From the NCBI RefSeq assembly GCF_007859765.1, contig NZ_SIHJ01000004.1:1-64000 (forward strand): a stretch of DNA of 64,000 nt, written 5' to 3'. A program made the position numbers and the translations under genes. The stretch is from Posidoniimonas corsicana. Lineage in GTDB: Bacteria; Planctomycetota; Planctomycetia; Pirellulales; Lacipirellulaceae. Positions within the stretch are counted from its first letter, which is position 1. Each line of letters begins with the position of its first letter. Shown one piece after another: positions 1-9,066 of this stretch. The notes under the pieces were generated by a model. The model saw only the letters and a program-made list of their open reading frames with translations. It was not told the origin of the DNA and did no database searches.

Positions 1-122
1 CGCTGAGGGAGCGTGAACTTCTTCGGGGCACGGTGATGCCAGTAACGACGCACCGTCCGACGACCCAGCTCGTGGGCGGCAAGCAGCAACGCGATGGGAG
101 ACTTCGTCGTTCGCACCCACAC
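1..122 (-). CDS. Transposase N-terminus (partial, runs off the window)
   Basis: Reading the minus strand from about 122 gives an uninterrupted frame beginning VWVRTTKSPIALLLAAHELG and continuing past position 1. The phrase SPIALLLAA followed by KKFTLPQ resembles, from memory, the amino-terminus of IS4/IS5-type transposases common in planctomycetes. Only about 40 residues are visible, so no catalytic residue can be checked. The start (GTG at 122 or 116) is uncertain. Inverted repeats at 266-315 lie upstream and might belong to the element, but this is inference. Confidence 0.45.
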   Translation of the reverse strand, partial: MWVRTTKSPIALLLAAHELGRRTVRRYWHHRAPKKFTLPQ

Positions 123-265
123 CGTACGGAAACAACACTACCTACAGTTTAGCTAGCAACGATAAGATTTCTACAGAGCTACAAAAGTCGCCCGAGCAAG
201 ACCCAGGGGGATCTGCCAGACACTGCTATACAAGCGTGAGACGGGCCTGTGGGCTTGAGGTGGGG

Positions 266-315
266 GCCGACTTTTGTCCCTAAGAATCGATAGCGCCAAA
301 AGGGACAAAAGTCGC
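266..315. repeat. 13-bp inverted repeat with an extra half-copy nearby
   Basis: CGACTTTTGTCCC at 268-280 is matched by its exact reverse complement at 302-314, with about 21 bases between. A third ACAAAAGTCG occurs at 181-190. The repeat lies between the transposase fragment and the HAD-like gene. It could be an insertion-sequence end, an operator or a terminator; the sequence does not decide. Related GGACAAAA words recur near 22940, 60790 and 60920. Confidence 0.6.
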
Positions 316-357
316 GGCGGGCGTGGAGCGTTGAGCCAGGTTGAGGCAATGCCCGCG

Positions 358-1422
358 CTACTGCATCAGCACGGTGTCGATCGCCCGTTGCAGGCGGCGC
401 CAGCCGTTCACTTCTTGGCGTTTGTCGGACGCCTCGAACGCGGCGACGTTGCCGTCCTCGCGGGAGTAGCGGATAGTGGCCAGGTCCATGGGCGAGTCGG
501 CCAGCGCGTCGTGCACGCGCTGGGTGTGCTTCTGGTGGTCGTCCACAAACACGACGGCCCGGAACGTGCGCGACTCGTGCCGCGCGCCGTCGTCGGGGAT
601 CGCCCTGGCTAGCAGCGTCTGCAGCATGTGGCCCTTGTGCTGGCCGGCGGTCATGTAGATCCCGCCAGAGTAGCTAACCGGCGACAGCCGGTCTTTGATG
701 GTCTCGATGATGTCGGCCGACAGCCCGTGCGCGTCGGGCAGCGCGGGGTCGAAGGGCAGGAACAGGCCCCGCCGCTCGTCGATCCGCAGCGCGGACTTGG
801 CAAAGTCGTACCCGTTGCGGGCCAGCTCGCGCTGGGCGGCGTTGCGGAAGTCGTCCGACCGTGAGGTCAGCACCACGGTCGTTACGCCAATGTCCTGGAT
901 CGCCTTGATGTGCTCGGGCAGGTCGGGCTCGGGCGGGTGCATGCCGCTGAGTGCGAACAGCGTCCCCTGGACCTCGAGCAGGCCCGGGAAGTCTTCGGCC
1001 ACCAGGTGCGGCGAGTCTGGGTCGGACTTCAGCAGGCCGTCCTGCCAGGTGAACCACTGGTCGCTGCCGAGGTGCTGGTTCATCGCCAGCAGCGTGTTGT
1101 CGATGTCGACGACCAGCAGCACGCCCGCGGCGGTGTGCCTGGCCGCGAACTCCGCTACCTGATCGACCACCCGCACAAAGTCGGCGGTCGTGACGTCGGT
1201 CCGCACCGGCGCATCGGCTGCGACCGTGGCCGCCGTCGTGGCGGACTCAGGAGCGGGGGCGGCAACGGCGGCTTCCTGCCCAAACGCCAGCGGCGCCGGG
1301 AGGCAGGCAAGAACGATCGCGATCAAGCAGCGGCGGAGAGGGACGAGCAAGGGGCCTACCTGGTGACGGTTTCGGGGACGCTGCGCCGGCTCGCGACGCG
1401 TCATCGGCGCTGCCCGCGCCAA
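358..1422 (-). CDS. DUF2608-like secreted HAD-superfamily protein
   Basis: About 354 residues with an N-terminal hydrophobic signal segment (about residues 31-48, ending AFGQ) followed by an Ala/Pro linker. HAD motif I is DIDNT at 106-110; a motif-II-like VLTSRSDDF and the later VFVDDHQKH (two acidic residues) complete the haloacid-dehalogenase pattern. DUF2608 proteins are HAD-fold proteins, presumed phosphatases, usually exported. A metal-dependent phosphohydrolase in the periplasm is therefore likely, substrate unknown. An in-frame Met seven codons in is an alternative start. It appears to be monocistronic. Confidence 0.75.
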   Translation of the reverse strand: MARAAPMTRREPAQRPRNRHQVGPLLVPLRRCLIAIVLACLPAPLAFGQEAAVAAPAPESATTAATVAADAPVRTDVTTADFVRVVDQVAEFAARHTAAGVLLVVDIDNTLLAMNQHLGSDQWFTWQDGLLKSDPDSPHLVAEDFPGLLEVQGTLFALSGMHPPEPDLPEHIKAIQDIGVTTVVLTSRSDDFRNAAQRELARNGYDFAKSALRIDERRGLFLPFDPALPDAHGLSADIIETIKDRLSPVSYSGGIYMTAGQHKGHMLQTLLARAIPDDGARHESRTFRAVVFVDDHQKHTQRVHDALADSPMDLATIRYSREDGNVAAFEASDKRQEVNGWRRLQRAIDTVLMQ

Positions 1423-1794
1423 ACCCCCATTCTAACAAGCCGCGGGCCGCCCTGGCGGGGTCTGCGGGCAGATGCGGCGACCGGTTTGGCGGCGGGGCGA
1501 AACTCGGCTGTTCGCCCCGGATTCTTGCTGAAACCGGCCACGCGGTGCGGTCCAATCGGGGATCAGCCGCCAGCCTTAGGGCCGAGCCAGGTTGAGTCAT
1601 CGTCAGGTAACCGCCGACGGTAGCGGGCCGACTGGTGCTCGCGCCGGGCGCCGGCCCGCGCGTGACACCCGCCGCCCATTCGACCACAATGGGGGCACGT
1701 TGGCGGCTCGCAGGCGTTGGCCCGTCCACGCCTTTCCTGGCGCGGTCCGCACGGCACGTGTGTTCCCCACCCGCCCCGCTGACGGAGAAGAGTC
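1423..1794. other. Intergenic, no gene seen
   Basis: The 372 bases between the divergent DUF2608-like gene and the TTG-started secreted protein contain open frames only of shadow character (Arg/Pro/Gly-rich, no motif). Promoters for both neighbours must lie here, but no clear -35/-10 pair was recognised. Confidence 0.5.
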
Positions 1795-3195
1795 TTGATC
1801 GGTTTACCGCTCCCGCTGCGCCGTTTGGTTGTTGCTTATTCGTCCCTAGCTCCGCTGCTGTTGGCCGCCCCCGCCGCGGCGGCGCCGCCGTGCAAGGTGA
1901 AGGTAGTCGACAAAGAGAACGGCTGGCCCGTGCCGCTGGTCGAGCTGACCACCACGAGCCAGGTCTCGCTGGTGACGGACAACGCTGGCGTTGTGGCGTT
2001 CGACCTGCCGGAATTCCTCGGCCGCGAGACCTGGCTGCGCGTCCGCTCGCACGGCTACGAGGTCCCCGAGGACGGCTTCGGCTACCGCGGCGTGCGGGTC
2101 ACGCCAACTGCCGGCGGCGAGGTGACCATCGAGGTCGAGCGGAAGCAGATCGCCAAGCGGCTCGGCCGGCTGACCGGCGGCGGGCTGTTTGCCGAGTCGC
2201 AGAAGCTGGGCGAGCACCTCGGCTGGGAGGAGTCGGGGGTGGTCGGATCGGACACGGTGCAGACGGCCCTCTACAACGGCAAGCTGTTCTGGATCTGGGG
2301 CGACACCAGCCTGCCGCGCTACCCGCTGGGCATCTTCCACACGCCCGGCGCGGTGACCGCGCGGCGTCCGCTCGGCTCGTACGAGCCGCCGGTAGCGCTC
2401 CGCTACGACTACTTCCGCAACGCGGAGGGCCGGGTGCACGGGATCGTGGAGATGCCCGGCGACGGGCCGACCTGGACGTCGGGCTTTGTCTCGCTGCCGG
2501 ACGCCGAGGGCCGTGAGCACCTGGTCGGCACGTACGCCAAGATCGAGGGCATGCTGGACGCGTACGAGTTCGGGCTGGTGGAGTGGGACGCGGAGGCCGA
2601 GCGGTTCGAGCACGTCGAGACTTTCTGGAAACGCTCGCAGGAGCAGCCGAAGCCGCCCCGGCCGTACCCGGACGGCCACCCGGTGTTCTGGGAGGACGGG
2701 TCGGGCCAGCGGTGGGTGTACTTCAACGGCCCGCCCAACTTCCGCTGCCCCGCGACGTATGAGGCGTGGCGTGACCGCTCGAAGTGGGAGCGGGTCGACA
2801 ACCCGCGGCGGTTCGGCACGACGGACGGCGGCTCGATCGACGCCGCTACCGCCGCGCTGGCGTGGAGCGAGTACCGGCGGAAGTGGGTGATGATCGTGCA
2901 GCAGAGGTTTGGAAAGCCGTCGGCCCTAGGCGAGGTGTGGTACCTGGAGGGCGACACGCCGCAGGGGCCATGGGGCCCGGCGGTGAAGGTCGCCACGCAC
3001 CAGAACTACACCTTCTACAACATCCAGGTCGACCACTGGCTCACCGAGCCGGACGAGCCGGTGCTGTTGTTCGAAGGGACGTACACCCACACGTTCACCG
3101 ACAATCAGCGGCAGACGCCGCGCTGGGACTACAACCAAGTGCTGTACCGCTTGGACCTGGACGACCCCGCATTGCGGCCAGCGCAGCGGGACTAG
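1795..3195 (+). CDS. Secreted beta-propeller-like protein, function unknown
   Basis: The start is TTG at 1795, preceded by GGAG at 1784-1787. The 466-residue product has a signal peptide (about 1-29, ending APAAAA), then an Ig-like carboxypeptidase-regulatory type segment (about 30-120: PVPLVELTT, VAFDLPEF). The main domain contains LFWIWGDTSLPRYPLGIFHT and recurring Trp-rich strands (WVYFNGPPNFRCP, SEYRRKWVMI), resembling DUF4185/GH43-type five-bladed propellers. Polysaccharide binding or hydrolysis is plausible but unproven, because no catalytic triad could be assigned. The next gene lies about 200 bp downstream, so it is probably transcribed alone. Confidence 0.7.
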   Translation: MIGLPLPLRRLVVAYSSLAPLLLAAPAAAAPPCKVKVVDKENGWPVPLVELTTTSQVSLVTDNAGVVAFDLPEFLGRETWLRVRSHGYEVPEDGFGYRGVRVTPTAGGEVTIEVERKQIAKRLGRLTGGGLFAESQKLGEHLGWEESGVVGSDTVQTALYNGKLFWIWGDTSLPRYPLGIFHTPGAVTARRPLGSYEPPVALRYDYFRNAEGRVHGIVEMPGDGPTWTSGFVSLPDAEGREHLVGTYAKIEGMLDAYEFGLVEWDAEAERFEHVETFWKRSQEQPKPPRPYPDGHPVFWEDGSGQRWVYFNGPPNFRCPATYEAWRDRSKWERVDNPRRFGTTDGGSIDAATAALAWSEYRRKWVMIVQQRFGKPSALGEVWYLEGDTPQGPWGPAVKVATHQNYTFYNIQVDHWLTEPDEPVLLFEGTYTHTFTDNQRQTPRWDYNQVLYRLDLDDPALRPAQRD

Positions 3196-3404
3196 CGCTG
3201 GGTTGCCCGCAAGGGTCGGCGTGAGTTGCGGTGGTGCGTACTCCTCCGGTCGGGCTGTGAGGCCTGCGACCACACCGACGCGCGGACGCGCTAAAAGTTC
3301 ACGGCAAGTACAGCTAGCCCGTTTTCAAGACAGACCGATAATGAAAGGTAGGCGCACCTCACCGTTCTCGATTCAAGGCAGCCGGCTTGGGTACTCTCGA
3401 AGAC

Positions 3405-3647
3405 ATGGTCATCGCGGCCTGCGTCCTGGAAATGGCGCGCGAGAGGGGACCCGGCAAGACGCTCTGCCCGTCGGAGGTCGCGCGGCGGCTCGACCCGGAA
3501 GACTGGGAGCCGCTGATGCCCCGCGTCCGCTTGGCGGCGGCCAAGCTGGCCGCCGAACGCAAGGTCCGGGTGACCCAGCAGGGCGTAGAGGTCGACCCGC
3601 TCTTAGTAAGCGGTCCGTTCCGCATCGGCGTGGTCGCCGCGGAGTGA
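3405..3647 (+). CDS. DUF3253 small protein
   Basis: This 80-residue protein reads MVIAACVLEMARERGPGKTL and then CPSEVARRL, matching the DUF3253 pattern of an Arg-Gly-Pro-Gly-Lys loop followed by a winged-helix-like core. The frame is open from a TTG at 3387, but family length favours the ATG at 3405. DUF3253 proteins are small cytoplasmic proteins of unknown function, probably winged helix. The gene is convergent with the GTPase gene, with stops 10 bp apart. Confidence 0.75.
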   Translation: MVIAACVLEMARERGPGKTLCPSEVARRLDPEDWEPLMPRVRLAAAKLAAERKVRVTQQGVEVDPLLVSGPFRIGVVAAE

Positions 3648-3656
3648 ACGGCCGAC

Positions 3657-5090
3657 TCAGCCGGACGCGTGCCGGTTCTTCGAGAGCTTCTTCTTGATTT
3701 CGGCCTTCAGGTCGCCCAGCACCGAGGCCTTGTTGGTGTTCTCCAGCACCTGCATCACGACCTTCTTGGGTCCGCGGTCGCCCCAGCTGGAGCCCTGCTC
3801 GAAGTACACCCGCGCCGCCTGGCCCACGATGTAGCTGCCGTACCCGGCGGCCGCGGCCTGGGGCGCCGCGACCAGCGGGGCGGCCGCGCCGAGCGAGACC
3901 CCCTTCAGCAGCGACGACCCGTAGCTGGTCACCGCCTCGCCGATCATCACCCAGCCGGCCGCCTTGGCGAGCGAGAGCGCCAGGTCGCGGGCGCGGCCCA
4001 TGCTCATGTCCAAGCCGTACACGTTGGCCAGCGTGGCGATCATCGCCGCGTCGACCGCCGCGCCGCCCGCCACGTCCGCCACCGCAACCGGGTTGAGCGC
4101 CACGGCGGTGGCCTTGGCCACGGCGAACGTGCGGATCACCTGGGCCGCCTTCTGGTTGCGCATCTTGACCCGCAGGGCGGCGATGCGGTCGCTGCGGTCG
4201 GCGGCGTACATCGACGCGTTCAACGCGATCAGCGACGAGCCGTCCGCCTGGAGCACCTCGAGGATCCGCTCGCGGAGCGCCTCGACGTCGGGCGGCGGCT
4301 TGCGCCACTCGCTGCGCTGCGAGCCGTCGGCGCTCTCGATCACGTACTGCAGCTCCCGCGGGTCGGCCGCGGTGGTGATGATGTTCTCCGCGTCGACCAG
4401 GCCCGCAGCCCGCTGGGTGCTGAGCACGTCGAGCAGGTCGGCGAGCTGGGCCGGCGTGTAGAGGTCGGTCTTGTTGACGACCAGCAAGATCGGCTTGTGG
4501 AACGTGGCCAGCTCGGCCAGCGCGTTGTGCTCGGTCTCGTTGAGGTCCGAGTCCGTAACGAACAGGATCAGGTCGGCCCGCTCGGCCGCCTCGCGGGCCA
4601 TGTCGGCGCGCTCGGCGCCACCCACTTCGTTCAGGCCGGGCGTGTCGACCAGCACCACTTGCGACTGCTCGAAGCCCGGCAGCACATACCCGGCGCCCTC
4701 CCAGTCGAGCCGCCAGACGTCCTTGGTCCAGCCGCCACGGACGTTCACCTGCGTGACCTCCTGCCCGGCGAGCGCGTTGATCAGCGCGCTCTTGCCGGTG
4801 GAGATCTCGCCGAACACCACGATCTCCACCCGCCCGCTGCGAAGTTTGCGGGCCATGTCGCGGAGCTCGCGGAGGTCGTCCAGCAGCATGGACCGCTCGG
4901 ACTCGTTGCAGCCCTCGACCTTCTCGATCGCGCGGCGGACCGCGTCGAGCGCGGACCACATCTCGCGGTCGTCGTGCTCGTCGGGCGCCGGGTCGGCGTC
5001 GGTTTGGGGGCTGTCGGGGCTCAACACGTCGGGCTGTGGGGGTGGATCGGGCGGGCGATCGGAAGCGGCGTATTCTACAGTGTAGCCCAC
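3657..5090 (-). CDS. Dynamin/Era-like GTPase with DUF697 C-terminus
   Basis: 477 residues. After an acidic, Pro-rich N-terminus and a helical region come the G motifs: Walker A GEISTGKS (94-101), G3 DTPG (149-152) and G4 NKTD (206-209). The C-terminal part (about 330-440) is Ala/Gly-rich with hydrophobic helices, as in DUF697 membrane-associated GTPases. The protein probably associates with the inner membrane, where relatives are linked to envelope stress or membrane remodelling; the exact role is unknown. It is downstream of the epmB/efp block and convergent with the DUF3253 gene. Confidence 0.85.
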   Translation of the reverse strand: MGYTVEYAASDRPPDPPPQPDVLSPDSPQTDADPAPDEHDDREMWSALDAVRRAIEKVEGCNESERSMLLDDLRELRDMARKLRSGRVEIVVFGEISTGKSALINALAGQEVTQVNVRGGWTKDVWRLDWEGAGYVLPGFEQSQVVLVDTPGLNEVGGAERADMAREAAERADLILFVTDSDLNETEHNALAELATFHKPILLVVNKTDLYTPAQLADLLDVLSTQRAAGLVDAENIITTAADPRELQYVIESADGSQRSEWRKPPPDVEALRERILEVLQADGSSLIALNASMYAADRSDRIAALRVKMRNQKAAQVIRTFAVAKATAVALNPVAVADVAGGAAVDAAMIATLANVYGLDMSMGRARDLALSLAKAAGWVMIGEAVTSYGSSLLKGVSLGAAAPLVAAPQAAAAGYGSYIVGQAARVYFEQGSSWGDRGPKKVVMQVLENTNKASVLGDLKAEIKKKLSKNRHASG

Positions 5091-5118
5091 CGTCGGGGAT
5101 CGGACCCCGCCGGCGGCG

Positions 5119-6168
5119 CTAGCGGATCACGGTCTTGCCGGCGGCCCCAGCGTCCTCGCGGACCAGCCGCGGCACAGCGTAGCCGGGCAGCCGGCCGCGG
5201 AGCTCGGCGATGATCGCTTGGCCCAGCTCGATTGGCGTGTCAAAGTGCGCGGCGCCGGACACCTTGTCCAGCTGGTGCAGGTAGTAGGGCATCACCCGGA
5301 GGTCGACCAGCCGCTCGCACAGTTCCGCCTGGGCGTCGACAGAGTCGTTCACGCCCCGCAGCAGCACCGCCTGGTTGAGCAGCGGCACGCCGGCGTCGGC
5401 CAGCCTCGCAACCGCGCGGCCGGCCTCGACATCGAGTTCGTTCGCGTGGTTGGCGTGCAGCACTACGATCGGCGTCAGCCGCGTGCCGGTCAGCCAGGCG
5501 AGCAGCTCGTCGTTCACGCGGCTGGGGATCATCACCGGCAGCCGGGTGTGCACCCGCAGCCGCGCGACGTGCCGGACCTGGGCGATGCGGTCGGCCAATG
5601 CCGCCAGCGTGGGGTCGACCAGCGTCAGGGGGTCGCCCCCGCTGAGGATCACCTCGTGGAGGGAGTTGTCCGCGGCGATGGCGGCGAGCGCCTCATCCCA
5701 GGCCGCCAGGCCTTTGGGCGACTCGCTGTACGGGAAGTGGCGGCGGAAGCAGTACCGGCAGTGGACCGCGCAGGCGCCGGTGGTCACCATCAGGGCCCGG
5801 CCTTGGTACTTGTGCAGCAATCCGGGCGTCAGCGTGGCGGCGGCGTCCCCGACCGGGTCGGCCGAGTAGCCGGGCGCCGGTCGCAGCTCGTCGGCAAGCG
5901 GAAGCACCTGCCGCAGCAGGGGGTCGTGCGGGTCGGCCGGCCGCATGCGTCGGACATAGCCCCGTGGCGCCAGCAGCGGGAACTGCCGGGCAGCCTCCCG
6001 GGCGGACTCCGCCCACGTGCCGGGCAGGTCCAGCAGGCGGGCCAGCTCGGCCGGGTCCCGGACCGCGTCCCGCAGCTCAGACTTCCACTGCGGGCCGGGT
6101 TGGCCGGCCTGCGGCGGGGCCGGCCGTTCGGGGCGGACAAACCGCGTCGGAGAGGATAAACTGGTCAA
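5119..6168 (-). CDS. epmB: EF-P beta-lysylation protein EpmB (lysine 2,3-aminomutase family)
   Basis: 349 residues, close to the usual EpmB length. The radical-SAM motif is C133-A-V-H-C137-R-Y-C140, within TTGACAVHCRYCFRR, followed by the family HFPYSES sequence and the SGGDPL loop. EpmB converts lysine to (R)-beta-lysine using S-adenosylmethionine, a [4Fe-4S] cluster and PLP; EpmA then attaches the product to EF-P. The gene is divergent from efp (193 bp between starts), and epmA lies at 25709. No EpmC hydroxylase was recognised. Confidence 0.93.
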   Translation of the reverse strand: MTSLSSPTRFVRPERPAPPQAGQPGPQWKSELRDAVRDPAELARLLDLPGTWAESAREAARQFPLLAPRGYVRRMRPADPHDPLLRQVLPLADELRPAPGYSADPVGDAAATLTPGLLHKYQGRALMVTTGACAVHCRYCFRRHFPYSESPKGLAAWDEALAAIAADNSLHEVILSGGDPLTLVDPTLAALADRIAQVRHVARLRVHTRLPVMIPSRVNDELLAWLTGTRLTPIVVLHANHANELDVEAGRAVARLADAGVPLLNQAVLLRGVNDSVDAQAELCERLVDLRVMPYYLHQLDKVSGAAHFDTPIELGQAIIAELRGRLPGYAVPRLVREDAGAAGKTVIR

Positions 6169-6360
6169 TTCGCCTGTGCTTCCGGGGGTCGGCAGTGGCC
6201 CGACCCGGTTGTATCAGTGGCGGGCGCTAGTTGGAAGGCGCTGGGCGTTTGTCCCCGCAGGACGACCGCCCCGGGGTGGACTTACGAGAACCAGCGTCCA
6301 GCGCCCTCCAGCCAGCGCCCGGCATCGGCCGAAACGAACACACACAACAGGATTTCAAAC

Positions 6361-6936
6361 GTGGGAACACTCAGCACCAGCGACTTCCGCAAGGGCATGA
6401 AGGTCCAGATCGACGGCGTGCCCTACCTGTGCGTCGAGATGAACTTCCGCAAGCCAGGCAAGGGCGCCGCGCTCTACGAGTGCAAGATGAAGAACCTGCT
6501 CCGCAACACGGTGACCGACCGCACCTACCGCGCGGGCCAGACGCTCGAGGAAGCGGACGTGATGGAATTTACTGCGCAGTTCCTGTACAAGCAGGTCGAC
6601 ACGTTCGTGTTCATGAACAATCAGGATTACGAGCAGTACGAGCTGTCTGCCGACCAGGTGGGCGATCAGTGGAAGTTCTTGAAGGAGAACATGGACTGCC
6701 AGGTCATGACGTTCGACAACAACCCGATCGCGGTCACGCTGCCCAACCACGTGGTGCTGCAGGTTACGTTCGCCGAGCCCGCCCCCAAGGGCAACACGGC
6801 CACCGGCGTCACCAAACCAGTCACGCTGGAGACCGAGGGCGAGATCCTCGCGCCCGCGTTCATCAACACCGGCGACTGGCTCCGCGTCGACACCCGCACC
6901 GGTGAGTACGTCGAGCGCACCAACGCGCCCGAGTAG
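6361..6936 (+). CDS. efp: Translation elongation factor P
   Basis: Start chosen at GTG 6361: AGGA at 6349-6352 is a well-spaced ribosome site, and the product (191 residues) has EF-P length, whereas an upstream in-frame ATG at 6217 would add an unrelated Arg/Pro-rich leader. The domain-I loop reads KPGKG with Lys at position 34, the exact position beta-lysylated in Escherichia coli. EF-P relieves ribosome stalling at consecutive prolines. Divergent epmB and distant epmA support a lysylated, not rhamnosylated, EF-P. def follows 70 bp downstream on the same strand. Confidence 0.96.
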   Translation: MGTLSTSDFRKGMKVQIDGVPYLCVEMNFRKPGKGAALYECKMKNLLRNTVTDRTYRAGQTLEEADVMEFTAQFLYKQVDTFVFMNNQDYEQYELSADQVGDQWKFLKENMDCQVMTFDNNPIAVTLPNHVVLQVTFAEPAPKGNTATGVTKPVTLETEGEILAPAFINTGDWLRVDTRTGEYVERTNAPE

Positions 6937-7005
6937 GCTAAGCAAATCGCCTCCCCCAGAGGGAGAGCGAGTAGAAATCGACGCGTCCGCGAACCAGACT
7001 CTGTC

Positions 7006-7593
7006 ATGCCCCTCTCCATCATCCACTACCCGCACCCGACGCTCCGCCACACGTCGCGCCCGCTGAAACGCGTCGATGCGGACCTGAAGCGGATGGTGGC
7101 CGAGATGTTCGAACTGATGTACGAGCACGAGGGCGTGGGACTGGCCGCCAACCAGGTCGACCTGCCGTACCGGCTGTTCGTCATGAACCAGGAGGGCGAC
7201 GCCGACGCCCGCGAGCACGAGCGGGTATTCATCAACCCTGTGCTCTCCAAGGGCAAAGGCTCCGAGGAGGGCCAGGAGGGCTGCCTGAGCGTCCCCGGCG
7301 TGTACGCCCAGGTGCCCCGCAAGACTTCGGTCATTGTCGAGGCGTACGACCTCTCCGGCAATGAGATCAAGGAAGAAGCCCGCGGCATGACCGCTCGGAT
7401 CCTGCAGCACGAGACCGACCACCTGGACGGCGTGATGTTCTTCGACCGCATCGGCCCCACCGCCCAGGCGGCCATCGAGCCACAGATCGAGGAGTTCTTC
7501 ATCGACTTCCAGAGCCGCCGCGCCGTGGGTGAGGCCCCGACCGACGAGCAGGTCGCCGCCCGGCTGGACGAGCTGGAGAAGCTGCGGACGTAG
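7006..7593 (+). CDS. def: Peptide deformylase
   Basis: 195 residues with all three deformylase motifs: GVGLAANQ (43-50), EGCLS (91-95, metal ligand Cys93) and HETDH (135-139, ligands His135 and His139, catalytic Glu136). The enzyme removes the formyl group from nascent N-formyl-methionine in the cytosol. It sits between efp and fmt, the classic def-fmt pairing. An 82-bp spacer to fmt contains an imperfect inverted repeat (7603-7674). Confidence 0.97.
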   Translation: MPLSIIHYPHPTLRHTSRPLKRVDADLKRMVAEMFELMYEHEGVGLAANQVDLPYRLFVMNQEGDADAREHERVFINPVLSKGKGSEEGQEGCLSVPGVYAQVPRKTSVIVEAYDLSGNEIKEEARGMTARILQHETDHLDGVMFFDRIGPTAQAAIEPQIEEFFIDFQSRRAVGEAPTDEQVAARLDELEKLRT

Positions 7594-7602
7594 TTTCCTT
7601 AC

Positions 7603-7674
7603 CACGAAGACTCAATAACACATAGGACATCGTTCCTCGTGTGCCGTTTGTGCCTTCGTGACTTGGTGGTTCAA
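7603..7674. repeat. Imperfect inverted simple repeat, no cargo gene
   Basis: The spacer between def and fmt carries ACCACGAAGACTCAATAACA on the left and, on the right, a sequence whose reverse complement begins AACCACCAAGTCACGAAGGC. These are the same kind of words that flank the small genes at 43475-44087. Here the two arms are nearly adjacent with no gene between them. Interpreted as an empty or decayed copy of that repeat family. Confidence 0.5.
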
Positions 7675-7675
7675 T

Positions 7676-8614
7676 ATGCGGCTGATCATCCTAGGAACCG
7701 GGCCCTTCGCTGTGCCGATGATGCGGGCGCTCATCGAGAGCCCGCACGAGATCGTGCAGGTGGTCTGCAAGCCGCCCCGCGGCCGCCGCAAGGCGCCGCC
7801 CGCGCCGGTGGCGATCGCCGCCGAGGAGTCCGGGCTGCCGCTCTGGACGCCCGAGTCGGCGAACGAGCCAGAGTCCCAGCAGCGACTGGCAGAGCTCGGC
7901 GCCGACCTGTTGGTGGTGTGCGACTACGGCGAGATCCTCAAACGCGAGACGCTCGCCACAACCCGACTGGGCGGCGTGAACCTGCACGGCTCGCTGCTGC
8001 CCCGCTACCGCGGCGCCGCGCCGGTGCAGTGGGCCGTGCTCAACGGCGACGCCGAGTCCGGCGTGACCGTGATTCACATGACCCCGGCGCTCGACGCGGG
8101 GCCGGTGCTCGGGCAGGCCGCCACGCCGATCGACCCGGACGAGACCGCCGGCCAACTCGAGGCGCGGCTGGCGGAACTCGGGGCCCCGCTCACACTTCAA
8201 GTAGTCGACCAGCTCGCGGCGGGCGCCGCCGAGTCGCTGCCCCAGGACCCGGCGCAGAAGAGCCGCGCGCCGCGGCTCTCCAAAGAGCTCGGCCTGATCG
8301 ACTGGTCGAAGCCGGCTAGCGAGATCAAGAACCTGGTCCGCGGCGCCCACCCCTGGCCCCGCGCCTACACGTTCTGGGACGCCGGCAAGGGAGAGCCGCT
8401 GCGGCTGGTGATCGACCGCGTGAATACTTTGCCGGAGGCCGGCCCCGCGCCCGCCGGCACGGTGGTCGACGCCAAAGACCGCCTTGTCATCGCCACCGGC
8501 GACGGCGCCATCGAGGTGCTAGAGCTGCAGCCCGCCGGCAAGAAGGCGATGGCGGTCGGCGACTGGCTCCGAGGAGCGGCCATCAAGCCGGGGGACGTGC
8601 TGGGGGGGAGCTAA
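7676..8614 (+). CDS. fmt: Methionyl-tRNA formyltransferase
   Basis: Start placed at ATG 7676 (MRLIILGTGPFAVP); an in-frame GTG at 7658 would add repeat-derived residues. 312 residues. The catalytic motif NLHGSLLPRYRGAAP (102-116) supplies Asn102 and His104, and Asp140 lies in PALDAGP. The C-terminal OB-like domain starts near residue 200. The enzyme transfers formyl from 10-formyl-tetrahydrofolate to initiator Met-tRNA. It follows def; folA, which supplies tetrahydrofolate, is about 19 kb away. Confidence 0.96.
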   Translation: MRLIILGTGPFAVPMMRALIESPHEIVQVVCKPPRGRRKAPPAPVAIAAEESGLPLWTPESANEPESQQRLAELGADLLVVCDYGEILKRETLATTRLGGVNLHGSLLPRYRGAAPVQWAVLNGDAESGVTVIHMTPALDAGPVLGQAATPIDPDETAGQLEARLAELGAPLTLQVVDQLAAGAAESLPQDPAQKSRAPRLSKELGLIDWSKPASEIKNLVRGAHPWPRAYTFWDAGKGEPLRLVIDRVNTLPEAGPAPAGTVVDAKDRLVIATGDGAIEVLELQPAGKKAMAVGDWLRGAAIKPGDVLGGS

Positions 8615-8619
8615 GCCCC

Positions 8620-8868
8620 TTGGCAGGCTTCCTCCAGACGGCGTTCTCGGTAGCGTTGATAGCCTGGTCAGCGCCCGTTCTTCTCGCGCCTTGGCGGGTG
8701 ACGCGGGCCAGCCGGTGGTACCCCGACCCTACGTCGCGGTTTTACGGCGTCCAGCTGCGCTTGTTTGTGCTGCTCTGGATGCAGCCCCCGGTGGTCCAAC
8801 TTCTGGTGAGGGCAGCCGCGGTCTGTTTGCTGCTAACGGGCGTGGCTGGGCTGGTCGCCCGGTTCTAG
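8620..8868 (+). CDS. Small membrane protein, hypothetical
   Basis: 82 residues from a TTG at 8620, 5 bp after the fmt stop. There are two hydrophobic stretches (about 8-24 and 59-80) separated by a polar, aromatic segment (RASRWYPDPTSRFYGVQLR). The fmt spacing suggests co-transcription. No family recognised. The composition is that of a real membrane protein, but the non-ATG start lowers certainty. Confidence 0.6.
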   Translation: MAGFLQTAFSVALIAWSAPVLLAPWRVTRASRWYPDPTSRFYGVQLRLFVLLWMQPPVVQLLVRAAAVCLLLTGVAGLVARF

Positions 8869-9066
8869 CTCTCCAGCTCTTCCAACGATCGTTTGGAGTG
8901 CGGCTGGTACTGTCCGGTCTGTGTTCATCGTTGCCTGCAGGGGGCGTACGGCCGAGCGGCGGCAAGACTCGGAGGTCTGCCGTCCAGGCGGGGGCAAATC
9001 CCCCTCGCTCCGGGGGCGGGCGGGCTGGTAGGATGGGAGGGCTCCCCCTTCCGAAGGACCGACGGC

